64,000 nt of DNA from Geobacter sp. UBA2189. Its GTDB lineage: Bacteria; Desulfobacterota; Desulfuromonadia; Geobacterales; Pseudopelobacteraceae. Below, one piece after another: positions 17,772-25,226 of this stretch. The translations under genes were made by a program, and so were the position numbers. Location: contig DCVL01000021.1 in assembly GCA_002328035.1 (NCBI GenBank), positions 31,267-95,266 of the forward strand, in the 5' to 3' direction. Under the pieces are notes generated by a model that did no database searches, had not been told where the DNA came from, and worked only from the letters and a program-made list of their open reading frames with translations. Numbering within the stretch: position 1 is the first letter of the stretch; each line of letters opens with the position of its first letter.

Positions 17772-19043
17772 TCATTTTTCAACGGCAAGCAGTTTCCTGT
17801 AAACCGATTCCAGCTCCAGTACCCTAATATCCCAGGAAAGCTGTTCAATAACCCTTCCACGCATCTGTCTTCCCCGTTGGCGTAAACCTTCCCTGTCAGA
17901 AAGAGCGTTTGAGAGGCAACGGGCAAGGTCAACTACATCCGCAAATACGGCGTATATACCATCATCACCCATAATTTCACGGTTAACAGGGGTATCAAAG
18001 GCTACAACAGGCAATCCGCAAGCCATGTAGTTCAAGAGCTTACCATTTGCCTCCGTCTCGGAAATTTTGGGTGATACCGCCAGATCAGCGGCAGCCAGTA
18101 GTTGAGGAGCGTCTGAATAATCAACCCTGCCTGTAAATGTAACAAAACTGGCAATATTCAGGTCATCAGCCAACTGACGATATTCCTCTTCAGGAAACCC
18201 CATTATCACAAGATGAAAATTTCTGCCCTGCTGAATCATAAGTCTGGCTGCATGAATCAGGAGATCCACCCCCTGATAGCTGTTCAGAAGCCCCAGATAG
18301 ATAATCACTGGCACCTCTTCATCAAGTTTTAAGCGTTCTCGGGCAGCAGCACGGGAAAAATGACGAAAGACCGTTGTGTCAACACCGTCCGGCAGAGATA
18401 TTACCCTTGTCTCCTGCAGCTTCCATTCTTTTATGAGTTCCCCTTTGCCAGGGGTAGAGCTGGTTATAATCTGATCAGCCAGACGATTTATCCAGCCTTC
18501 AAGGTAGCTGAACAGTTTATGAATAACAGTTCCTGACCTGAAAAAGCCATGGTTCAGTAATTCTCCGCCGAGGCTGCCCTGATAATCAAACAGTAACGGA
18601 ACAGATTGAAATCTTGCCACAAACCAGCCAATAAAGGCGCCTTCATGCAGATGGGCATGTATGAGATCAGGTCTGAAGTTTTTCGCAACCTTTAGAGTGG
18701 TACAGAGAAGCAGCAGATCGATATATAGCTTATGCCATGAAGGTCCTGCATCACGCTTGCTGTACCAGGGAATCTTGAGAGTACGGTCAACCGGCACAGG
18801 GGGAAGATCACGACCCAGGTTATAGGTAACTATCCTTACCTTATGCCCTCTCGAAATCAGGGTACGTGCTTCTTCGTAGATCCTAACATGACAGCCACGA
18901 TCGAAAAAATAAGGGGTAGGAGCTATCATCAGAATCTTTAATGGAGCAATGGCTTCAGTACAACCCTTTTCCAGAGCCTTGCCCCCTGACCAGTTAGACA
19001 GGCTCAGTTCATCATTTTGACCCTCATCATAACTCAGGTTCAT
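17772..19043 (-). CDS. Glycosyltransferase family 4-type protein
   Basis: The protein has 423 residues. The first 30 residues are a polar extension; the GT-B fold begins at APLKILMIAPTPYFFDRGCHVRIYEEA, typical of transferases that use the N-terminal GGxxxH-like acceptor loop. DLIHAHLHEGAFIGW (near 125) is the usual strand after the HxH motif. The C-terminal half has VPVIIYLGLLNSYQGVDLLI (near 243) and the donor region SPKISETEANGKLLNYMACG with the E-x7-E pattern, then VVAFDTPVNREIMG. The start codon overlaps the upstream GT2 gene by 17 bases. It is a retaining transferase of unknown specificity. Confidence 0.88.
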   Translation of the reverse strand: MNLSYDEGQNDELSLSNWSGGKALEKGCTEAIAPLKILMIAPTPYFFDRGCHVRIYEEARTLISRGHKVRIVTYNLGRDLPPVPVDRTLKIPWYSKRDAGPSWHKLYIDLLLLCTTLKVAKNFRPDLIHAHLHEGAFIGWFVARFQSVPLLFDYQGSLGGELLNHGFFRSGTVIHKLFSYLEGWINRLADQIITSSTPGKGELIKEWKLQETRVISLPDGVDTTVFRHFSRAAARERLKLDEEVPVIIYLGLLNSYQGVDLLIHAARLMIQQGRNFHLVIMGFPEEEYRQLADDLNIASFVTFTGRVDYSDAPQLLAAADLAVSPKISETEANGKLLNYMACGLPVVAFDTPVNREIMGDDGIYAVFADVVDLARCLSNALSDREGLRQRGRQMRGRVIEQLSWDIRVLELESVYRKLLAVEK

Positions 19044-19977
19044 TCAACCGTTCCCGTATAGAGTAAATAGGTTTTCCCTGTGACTCATAATAAGTACGAG
19101 CATTCAGCTCTCCAAGAAGCCCCAGGGTAATAAATTGTACCCCCATGAACAGCAGAAAGGCAGTCAGTATAAGAAGGGGATTCCGGTTCATACTGGTACC
19201 TGCAAAGAACTTCATATAAATGGTGGCTCCTCCGGTACAAAAAGCCATAATAAACGAATATATACCCCATTTACCGAAGAGCTGGATTGGCTTGGTTGCA
19301 TATGAGAGAAGAAATTTAACTGTCAGCAGATCAAGAACAACACGAACTGTACGCGAGATACCATATTTACTGGCACCATACAACCTGGGGTGATGCCGTA
19401 CCGGAATTTCAGCAACCCTAGCTCCGATCCGTGACGCCAAGGCTGGCACAAAACGATGCATCTCTCCGTAAAGCCCTATACCTTCAAGCACCTCACGGCG
19501 GTATGCCTTAAGCGTGCAGCCGTAGTCATGCAGATGCACATCTGTAAAACGCGAGATCAGTCCGTTGGCAATTCGTGAAGGGAGGGTACGGTTGATAAAA
19601 CCATCCTGACGATCCTTACGCCAGCCTGATACCACATCATAGCCTTCCTTAATCTTTTCAAGCAGCAAAGGGATATCATTTGGATCGTTCTGCAGATCAC
19701 CATCCATCGGTATTATCACATCTCCTCGCGCAGCCTCGAATCCGGCAGCCATTGCAGCGGTCTGGCCGAAATTGCGACGGAAACGGATCACACGCAGACG
19801 TTGATCTGTGGCAGCAAGTTCCTTAAGAATGGAAAATGAGTTATCTCCGGAACCGTCATCCACGCAGATTATCTCAAACTCAAGAGCTGTCGGTTCAAGG
19901 GCTTTGATAAGGGCAGCGTAAAGGAGCCTTATATTATCTTCTTCAAAATAGATCGGAACAACAACAGTCAAATCCAT
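19027..19977 (-). CDS. Membrane-anchored GT2 transferase (polyprenyl-phosphate sugar synthase type)
   Basis: The protein has 316 residues. The GT-A domain spans 1-220: MDLTVVVPIYFEEDNI, EIICVDDGSGDNS near 34, RRNFGQTAAMAAGFEAARGD near 67-86 and PMDGDLQNDP near 90 with the DxD. Two C-terminal membrane helices follow (near 235-258 and 268-292). This is the layout of dolichol/undecaprenyl-phosphate mannose synthase and ArnC/GtrB-like enzymes, which load a sugar onto polyprenyl phosphate on the cytosolic side. A YfhO-like (GT-C-like) protein in the same operon would be a natural consumer of such a donor. That pairing is inference. Confidence 0.9.
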   Translation of the reverse strand: MDLTVVVPIYFEEDNIRLLYAALIKALEPTALEFEIICVDDGSGDNSFSILKELAATDQRLRVIRFRRNFGQTAAMAAGFEAARGDVIIPMDGDLQNDPNDIPLLLEKIKEGYDVVSGWRKDRQDGFINRTLPSRIANGLISRFTDVHLHDYGCTLKAYRREVLEGIGLYGEMHRFVPALASRIGARVAEIPVRHHPRLYGASKYGISRTVRVVLDLLTVKFLLSYATKPIQLFGKWGIYSFIMAFCTGGATIYMKFFAGTSMNRNPLLILTAFLLFMGVQFITLGLLGELNARTYYESQGKPIYSIRERLNEPEL

Positions 19978-19996
19978 CAGACAACTCCCAAATCTA

Positions 19997-20953
19997 TCAG
20001 GGCTTAAGGGAACGTACAGTTACCGGTTGGTGGTTATAGCATGATTGTCGTTTCAGAGGGAACAGAAAGCCAACTAAAAGGCCAATCCCGTTCGATACGT
20101 GCAAAAGTGGAAACAAAGGGGGAAGCAACAGCAGAATCGCTGGAGTCTTTTTCTCAGCTGCAGATAATATGGAAGAAAGTACAACGGCAACAATGTACAA
20201 CGCGAGCGGGATATACCAGAAATTATTTTTTATAAACAGGATCGAAAGAAGATAAAACAGAAAGAAAAGAGGGACAAAAGGCATAATCCCGCTGTAACCT
20301 GCAATTCTGGTCTGTTCTGCCCTGCCCCTGCCATAGCGGAACATCTGCTTTGCAAAAGCTGATAAGGTTTGACGCTGACTACGAAAGACAGACAGCCCAG
20401 GGTCATGCAGCAACCGCCAGCCAGATTTTATAAAACGATCCAGAAGTTCATTCTCTTCATTTGGATAAAGCCTTTCATCAAGACCGCCCAAGGTCAGAAA
20501 AGGTTCCCGCCTCACCGCCAGGTTGCAGAGTATAAGCTCACGCTCGGTAGTTTCCCTCACAGAACCTGTCCTACGATAGCGATTACGCACCCCCCCCGCC
20601 CCAATCGGTGATGAAAGTACTGCACCAAATGCACGCTGCAAAAGCGAGTTGTCATCAGGGGTCAGTGAAGGCCCGCCAACTGCAGCCACCTTCGGATCTG
20701 TAAAGTGCCTGGCCAGACGCTTCAAGGCATCAGGAAGAACAAGCGAATCATCATCCAGAAAGTAGACGACATCTCCCCGTGCCTGCTGCACAGCCAGATT
20801 GCGCTGTCGGCTCGGTTTTGTCCCCTCTGCAATCAGAACCTCAAGGTTTTCCAGCGGCCAGTCAAGAGAGGCAATCTGTAACAGAGCTGTTGGCTCAACC
20901 CCTGGCTTAACCGGTATGACTATTGAAATTTTAGGTAAAATAGTACAATCCAT
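19997..20953 (-). CDS. GT2 glycosyltransferase with C-terminal membrane helices
   Basis: The protein has 318 residues. The GT-A part has ISIVIPVKPGVEPTALL, LEVLIAEGTKPSRQRNLAVQ (near 37-56), VYFLDDDSLVLPDAL (near 63-77, DDD metal site) and AAVGGPSLTP (near 94). A Tyr/Arg-rich middle (RNRYRRTGSVRET) leads to the acceptor region EENELLDRF near 165. Residues 225-300 form three hydrophobic segments. The nucleotide-binding motif is less canonical than in its neighbours: AEGTKPSRQRN stands where DDGS is usual. This is the promoter-proximal gene of the glycan operon; the start has no strong ribosome site. Specificity is unknown. Confidence 0.85.
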   Translation of the reverse strand: MDCTILPKISIVIPVKPGVEPTALLQIASLDWPLENLEVLIAEGTKPSRQRNLAVQQARGDVVYFLDDDSLVLPDALKRLARHFTDPKVAAVGGPSLTPDDNSLLQRAFGAVLSSPIGAGGVRNRYRRTGSVRETTERELILCNLAVRREPFLTLGGLDERLYPNEENELLDRFIKSGWRLLHDPGLSVFRSQRQTLSAFAKQMFRYGRGRAEQTRIAGYSGIMPFVPLFFLFYLLSILFIKNNFWYIPLALYIVAVVLSSILSAAEKKTPAILLLLPPLFPLLHVSNGIGLLVGFLFPLKRQSCYNHQPVTVRSLKP

Positions 20954-21262
20954 TTAACAGGTTATAGATTATGCCTTCAAAACTGTCCAGAGTTCCGTTT
21001 TTACCTCGGAGTTATTAACTCTTGGCTTTACCCAATCACAAAAAACAATAGGTTGCCCTTCACTTGCACAACCAGACTATTGTGATAGAGTTTTTCTGTA
21101 GCCTCAAACCCTTGCATAACCGTTGTTCCCTTTCCTAATACAAGGACAACGGCTTCGCCAAATATAGCGTTTCGGGCTGAAACCCCAAAAAAGGCACGGC
21201 TGTCAAAGATAGCAATAATTTGCCAGCACAAGCAGATCACTACCCAAAAGGAGGAATAACAG
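20954..21262. promoter_or_regulatory. Divergent intergenic region between the glycan operon and the YeeE/YedE pair
   Basis: The 309 bases must hold the start signals for both directions, but I see no confident -35/-10 pair. Visible structures are a 13-bp perfect palindrome GAGTTATTAACTC (21009-21021) and a longer inverted repeat with arms at 21045-21055 and 21069-21083 (ACAATAG-GTTG against CAAC-x4-CTATTGT). The minus strand of 21028-21180 can be read as a protein-like segment ending in a stop (EAVVLVLGKGTTVMQGFEAT and on), possibly the tail of a lost gene; no family is recognised. A strong GGAGG ribosome site at 21250-21254 serves the plus-strand gene. Confidence 0.5.
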
Positions 21263-21781
21263 ATGTCGCACAACGGAAAACCCTGGAGCCCCTATCTGGC
21301 CGGTGCCCTGTCAGGTCTGGTAAGTATCGGTTCAGTCTGGTTTGCAGGCAAGTATTTTGGCGCTTCAACAACCTTTGTAAAGACTGTCGGCATGCTCGAA
21401 CAGCTATTCAGCCCGGATCGGGTGACACAGATGGAATATTTCATCAAGGAAGTGCCCAAGGTGGACTGGCAAAGCATGTTTCTGGTGGGTATTTTCGCCG
21501 GTGCACTGCTCGCATCAATGACCGACCGTTCGTTCAAGCTACAGAAGCTGCCCCCTCTATGGGAAGGCCGTTTTGGGTCTGGCATCGGTAAACGTGGTAT
21601 TGCCGCTTTTTTGGGTGGAACCGTAGCTATGTTCGGGGCACGTCTGGCAGATGGCTGACCGAGCGGTCACGGGCTGAGCGGTTCGCTTCAGCTGGCGGTA
21701 AGCGGTTTTATATCTCTGGCATGTTTTTTCATCGGAGGTATCATTATGGCTCGGATCCTGTACCGTGGAGGTGAACAATGA
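21263..21781 (+). CDS. YeeE/YedE sulfur-compound transporter subunit 1, predicted selenoprotein (UGA at codon 132)
   Basis: The frame opens at ATG 21263 (GGAGG 8 nt upstream) and reads 131 codons, ending GARLADG, then TGA at 21656-21658. It continues in frame as PSGHGLSG with 40 sense codons before the next stop at 21779-21781. YeeE/YedE proteins carry the signature GGC-[TAP]-SGHG-[IL]-SG after GAR-[LM]-A, and the TGA falls exactly on the signature Cys. The continuation keeps the motif and a membrane helix (LAVSGFISLACFFIGGIIMA). Read through, the 172-residue protein has the normal size of the first half of split YeeE/YedE transporters, and its stop overlaps the start of the second half (ATGA). 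A bSECIS-like hairpin follows the UGA. The family moves thiosulfate or related sulfur species through Cys relays; Sec would replace one relay Cys. The alternative is a nonsense mutation in a dying gene. Confidence 0.8.
21672..21693 (+). promoter_or_regulatory. Candidate bacterial SECIS element
   Basis: Starting 13 nt after the UGA, the RNA can fold GGCUGAGCG (21672-21680), loop GUU (21681-21683), CGCUUCAGCU (21684-21693). That gives nine base pairs with a single unpaired U on the 3' side and a G-U at the base. The apical loop begins with G and lies 22 nt after the UGA, within the spacing known for SelB-dependent elements such as E. coli fdhF. The structure lies inside coding sequence, as bacterial SECIS elements do. 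Folding was done by hand only. Confidence 0.6.
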
Positions 21782-22305
21782 ACCAGCTTTTCTACGGCCT
21801 GATTACCGGCTTTTTATTTGGCTTTCTGCTACAGAAGGGACGGGTGCTGCGTTACGACAAACAGGTCGGCGCGCTTCTTCTCAAGGATATGACGATTATC
21901 AAGTTCATGCTTACCAGCGTGTTGGTGGCAATGGTGGGAACCCACCTGCTGGTTGATCTGGGGCTTGCCAAGCTTTCAATCAAACCCACCATAATGGGTG
22001 GAAATATTATTGGTGGACTGCTGTTCGGGCTAGGCTGGGGTGCGCTCGGCTACTGCCCGGGCACATCGATAGGCGCAGTGGCGGAAGGGCGCTATGATGC
22101 CCTCTGGGGAGTGGCAGGTATGCTGTTCGGAGCAGCACTCTATGCCGAAGCGTTCCCGGCCATGAAAGCTAGCGTACTGACCTGGGGAAATTTTGGCAAG
22201 ATCACCCTCCCGCAGCTCCTGGGAGTCAACCACTGGTTTATGATCGTACCTTTTGTGCTTGGAACACTCTTTCTGTTCCGCTGGATTGAGAAGAAAGGAC
22301 TGTAG
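21778..22305 (+). CDS. YeeE/YedE sulfur-compound transporter subunit 2
   Basis: The protein has 175 residues and about four or five membrane helices. It carries the second YeeE/YedE signature, GLGWGALGYCPGTSIGAVAEG, with the conserved Cys at residue 93. Full-length YeeE/YedE proteins have two such repeats; here the halves are separate genes, with the first half encoded immediately upstream and overlapping by 4 bases (ATGA). Its own ribosome site is GGAGG, 6 nt before the ATG. In E. coli the single-chain homologue imports thiosulfate. Together the pair probably makes one transporter for a reduced sulfur (or selenium) species. A rho-independent terminator lies about 95 bp downstream. Confidence 0.9.
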   Translation: MNQLFYGLITGFLFGFLLQKGRVLRYDKQVGALLLKDMTIIKFMLTSVLVAMVGTHLLVDLGLAKLSIKPTIMGGNIIGGLLFGLGWGALGYCPGTSIGAVAEGRYDALWGVAGMLFGAALYAEAFPAMKASVLTWGNFGKITLPQLLGVNHWFMIVPFVLGTLFLFRWIEKKGL

Positions 22306-22397
22306 AGGAACTCACACAAACAGCTAATCAGGGGGGGGGTAGAGTACTCATTCACAAATCTTAGGCACAGCTTGCCTGCAAGCTTGCCTTTACTACC

Positions 22398-22433
22398 AAC
22401 AAAAAGGCCAGGATAAATCCCGGCCTTTTTGTT
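22398..22433. terminator. Bidirectional terminator between the YeeE/YedE pair and ccsB
   Basis: AACAAAAAGGCC (22398-22409) pairs with GGCCTTTTTGTT (22422-22433), with an inner GGA/TCC extension around a TAAA loop and one A-C mismatch. There are A- and T-runs on both sides, so it can stop both the plus-strand transporter operon and the minus-strand cytochrome maturation genes. Confidence 0.85.
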
Positions 22434-22454
22434 AATTGCATAATCAATTAGAAA

Positions 22455-23306
22455 TCAGTTCAAGCTTCCATAGCTGTGTAATCCTGAAAGTAGAATATTT
22501 ACTCCAAGATAACAGAAGATTGTAGCGCCAAAACCTATTATTGAGAGCCAAGCAGCCCTGTTGCCAACCCATCCCTTTGTGAACCTCGCGTGGAGGAAAG
22601 CTGCGTAGATAAACCAGACTATAAGTGACCATGTTTCCTTGGGATCCCAGCTCCAGTATGTACCCCAGGCATAGTTTGCCCAGGCTGCACCGGTGATAAT
22701 TCCCAGGGTAAGCAGAGGAAAGCCTACCATAATAGCCTTGTAGTTAAGGTCGTCCAGAACCCTTGTGGGAGGAAATTGAGACATAAGCCCACCGGCAGCT
22801 TCATTGCCTTTGGCCTCGCTCTTGGCCTTTATCAGATACATCACTGAAACCCCGCAGGCCACTGCAAATGCGGCGTACCCGAGAAAGCAGGTAATAACAT
22901 GATAGAGCAGCCAGTTACTCTGCAAGGCAGGCAACAAGGGATTTATATCAGCAGGCAGGTAAAGCTGAGCCCAGGCCATCGCAAGAAGTGCAAAAGGCAT
23001 TACAAAAGCCCCGATAATACGATATTTATACTTTAGATCTATTATCCCGAAGATCAAGACTGTACTCCAGGCAAAAAAGAGTACCGACTCATAGAGGTTT
23101 GACATTGGCGCATGGCCGATACCGATATCGTAAGACTCTTTCCAGCGCAAGCCCAATGCTGCCGTTTGCAACGCAAAACCAAGCCAAGCCAATAAAGAGC
23201 CTGCCAGTCCTACAGTTTTATTACGGCTGGCAAGATAACCGAAGAAAGAAATGGTAGAAAGCATATAAAAGATAGTAACCGCATTAAAGAGCTTCGCACT
23301 CAACAT
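22455..23306 (-). CDS. ccsB: Cytochrome c maturation protein CcsA/CcsB type (system II heme handling)
   Basis: The protein has 283 residues and about eight membrane helices. The tryptophan-rich WWD heme-handling motif WGTYWSWDPKETW is at residues 214-226, and His65, His136 and His239 sit beside predicted helices as candidate heme ligands. This is the CcsA/ResC family, which exports heme and, with ResB, attaches it to CxxCH motifs of apocytochromes in the periplasm. It lies 18 bases after resB. Naming differs between annotation schemes (ccsA, ccsB or resC). It fits the two multiheme cytochromes encoded next door. Confidence 0.93.
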   Translation of the reverse strand: MLSAKLFNAVTIFYMLSTISFFGYLASRNKTVGLAGSLLAWLGFALQTAALGLRWKESYDIGIGHAPMSNLYESVLFFAWSTVLIFGIIDLKYKYRIIGAFVMPFALLAMAWAQLYLPADINPLLPALQSNWLLYHVITCFLGYAAFAVACGVSVMYLIKAKSEAKGNEAAGGLMSQFPPTRVLDDLNYKAIMVGFPLLTLGIITGAAWANYAWGTYWSWDPKETWSLIVWFIYAAFLHARFTKGWVGNRAAWLSIIGFGATIFCYLGVNILLSGLHSYGSLN

Positions 23307-23324
23307 TTATAAAATTCCTCCGCT

Positions 23325-24689
23325 TTATATGTTCTGCTTTTGAAGCTCTTCAGTCAGAGCCTCAAACTGTGTCTGGAATGCCGGCTGATTTTTGCTTGCA
23401 TTGCCGTAAATCCTTGCATAGCCATGCTGCACAACAATCCAGACCCGCTTGTGTGACATGAAGAAAGCTATGCAAAGACCAACACACATCATTATGCAAC
23501 CGATCCAGACAACCCAGACGCCAGGATCCTTATTAACCTGCAGACCTGTGTACATACGGGCATCTGTACCGGTAAAGTTGAATATAAGATTGTCACCACG
23601 CATCTCATCGAGAGTAGGGTTATTTTTAAAGACTCTAAAGAATTTTGGTTCCTTACCATGATCACTCAAAGCAAGAACCGCAACCTGTCCTTCACCAGGA
23701 TTATCAGTAAGATCCACAATAGTTACAGTACGTCCGTCAGGTAACTTGGACTGTATTCCGGGACGTATAGCCAGTTGCTCTGTCTTCCCGTTATCACGCC
23801 CTCTTACAGTAAAGTAGAAAGTTGTAGGATCATTTGCTGGCCCATAACTTGACTGATAAAATGTAATCCCCTTGTATGAAAGCGGATCATTTACAATAAC
23901 ACGGACATACTTATAACCAGGGATCTCTTTACCATTTTCAGTAAGCGTCAGGATGCTTTTGAATTCCTTGGGCATCTGACTGGAACCACCTCCTGGCGCG
24001 TCATAGAAAGAGACCTTGAACTGATCACACTTAACCTCAAAGCCTAAAGGAATATCCTTGTTATTACGGGCCTTGACACTGTTTATTGTCTGCCCTTCAA
24101 CAAGGGTGACAAATCCCTTGTATCCCCAAATATTCCCGATAATTGCCCCTGCAAAGATCACGAGAATACTGAAATGGACTACATATACTCCCAATCGACA
24201 CCATGCATTCTTCTGGGCAAAAAGGTGATAGTGACTACCATCCTTAGTAATGACAGGAGCTGCAAACTTTGAAGCCAGAAACTCCGTAAGCCTGTCTCTT
24301 GAGTCATCAACAGAACCATGAAGCTTAAACTCCTTGCCGGGGAATATCTTCTGCTGGGTTTCTGATATGGTCTTGGCAGGTTCGGTAACAAACTTAAGCA
24401 CATGTGGCAGTCGCTTGATGGAACAGGAAATCAGGTTGATAGAAAATATTGCAAGCAGAGCCAGAAACCACCAGGAGTGGTACATGTCAAAGAAGCCAAG
24501 CTTGTCGTAAAACGCACGCCTGGCTGCGCTTATTGTTGCCCAATACCGTTCATCAATGTTTGGGTATTGAGGTATGATCGTTCCGATAATAGAGGTGATA
24601 GCAAGTGTAATAAGCAGGAATATTGTTAACTTGAGAGAACAGAAAAAATCCCAGATCTGCCCTGGAAAACTACGTTGATTGGTACTCAC
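23325..24689 (-). CDS. resB: ResB-like cytochrome c biogenesis protein
   Basis: The protein has 454 residues. Two membrane helices lie near 16-38 and 72-93, a third near 167-190, then a large periplasmic domain (about 195-400) and a last helix near 408-430 (VVWIGCIMMCVGLCIAFFMSHK). The N-terminal pattern WDFFCSLKLTIFLLITLA and SWWFLALLAIFSINLISCS, and KGITFYQSSYGP in the periplasmic domain, are typical of ResB/Ccs1. ResB binds heme with CcsA and presents reduced apocytochrome. It is the upstream gene of the two-gene maturation operon. The 174-bp region upstream contains a 10-bp palindrome CGTTATAACG (24765-24774) and the terminator of the cytochrome gene. Confidence 0.92.
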   Translation of the reverse strand: MSTNQRSFPGQIWDFFCSLKLTIFLLITLAITSIIGTIIPQYPNIDERYWATISAARRAFYDKLGFFDMYHSWWFLALLAIFSINLISCSIKRLPHVLKFVTEPAKTISETQQKIFPGKEFKLHGSVDDSRDRLTEFLASKFAAPVITKDGSHYHLFAQKNAWCRLGVYVVHFSILVIFAGAIIGNIWGYKGFVTLVEGQTINSVKARNNKDIPLGFEVKCDQFKVSFYDAPGGGSSQMPKEFKSILTLTENGKEIPGYKYVRVIVNDPLSYKGITFYQSSYGPANDPTTFYFTVRGRDNGKTEQLAIRPGIQSKLPDGRTVTIVDLTDNPGEGQVAVLALSDHGKEPKFFRVFKNNPTLDEMRGDNLIFNFTGTDARMYTGLQVNKDPGVWVVWIGCIMMCVGLCIAFFMSHKRVWIVVQHGYARIYGNASKNQPAFQTQFEALTEELQKQNI

Positions 24690-24810
24690 AGACGACTCCG
24701 TTAGATTGATTGTCTAAAAATTATTGCAAAAAAACATTCACGACCATTTATGTCTTGTATCAGGCGTTATAACGTATTAAGAAAAAAATGGGTAGATGTT
24801 TTTTAGAAAA

Positions 24811-24842
24811 AAAGGGGACGACGGAAATCCGTAGCCCCCTTT
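24811..24842 (-). terminator. Rho-independent terminator of the triheme cytochrome genes
   Basis: On the minus strand a hairpin with an AAAGGGGG/CCCCTTT outer stem and an ACGGA/TCCGT inner stem is followed by a run of seven T. It lies 22 bases past the cytochrome stop at 24864. Confidence 0.8.
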
Positions 24843-24863
24843 ATTACAGATTTAATTAAATGA

Positions 24864-25142
24864 TTACTTCTTGTGGCAGTCTTTGCAACCTGTAGGCCCT
24901 TTTTTCATTTCTTTGTGACAGTTTGTACAGCCTTTTGTATGTGCATAATCTTTATTTACTGCGATCTTTTTAGGTGGCATAGCCTCATGGCACTTGGTAC
25001 AGCCCAGCTTCATATGGGTCTTGTGATTAAAGGAAACCTTACCAAATGAACCACCTTTGTACTCGTAGTTCTCCTGAGCTGCTGCAAAAGCTGAACCGGC
25101 AAAGGCAACAACGGCAAACATCGCAATAATAGCTTTTTTCAT
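24864..25142 (-). CDS. Periplasmic triheme cytochrome c7 (PpcA family), copy 1
   Basis: The protein has 92 residues. Residues 1-20 are a signal peptide (MKKAIIAMFAVVAFAGSAFA). The mature part has three heme sites, CTKCH, CTNCH and CKDCH, and additional His for bis-His ligation (FNHKTHMKL, YAHTKG). Size and spacing match the Geobacter PpcA family of Lys-rich periplasmic c7 cytochromes, which carry electrons from the inner membrane to outer-membrane conduits during metal or electrode reduction. The ATG has AGGAGG 8 nt upstream. A palindromic TGTATACA lies at 25164-25171 in the leader. It lies 84 bp after the second copy, from which it clearly arose by tandem duplication. Confidence 0.95.
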   Translation of the reverse strand: MKKAIIAMFAVVAFAGSAFAAAQENYEYKGGSFGKVSFNHKTHMKLGCTKCHEAMPPKKIAVNKDYAHTKGCTNCHKEMKKGPTGCKDCHKK

Positions 25143-25226
25143 CCCTAAAACCTCCTTTTATTGTGTATACAAACGCTAGGAACTAAATCACAATGAACAA
25201 AACAAGTCAAGGATTACAAAAATGAA

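Noticed and set aside
21028..21273. Minus-strand frame of 81 codons upstream of the transporter operon
   Set aside because: It begins inside the plus-strand gene start and covers its ribosome site; the tail is protein-like but no family is recognised, so it is only noted in the intergenic entry.
21656..21658. UGA as an ordinary stop with a dead gene behind it
   Set aside because: The sequence after it keeps the family signature, a membrane helix, the frame and the overlap with the next gene, and a SECIS-like hairpin follows; pseudogene remains the alternative but is less likely.
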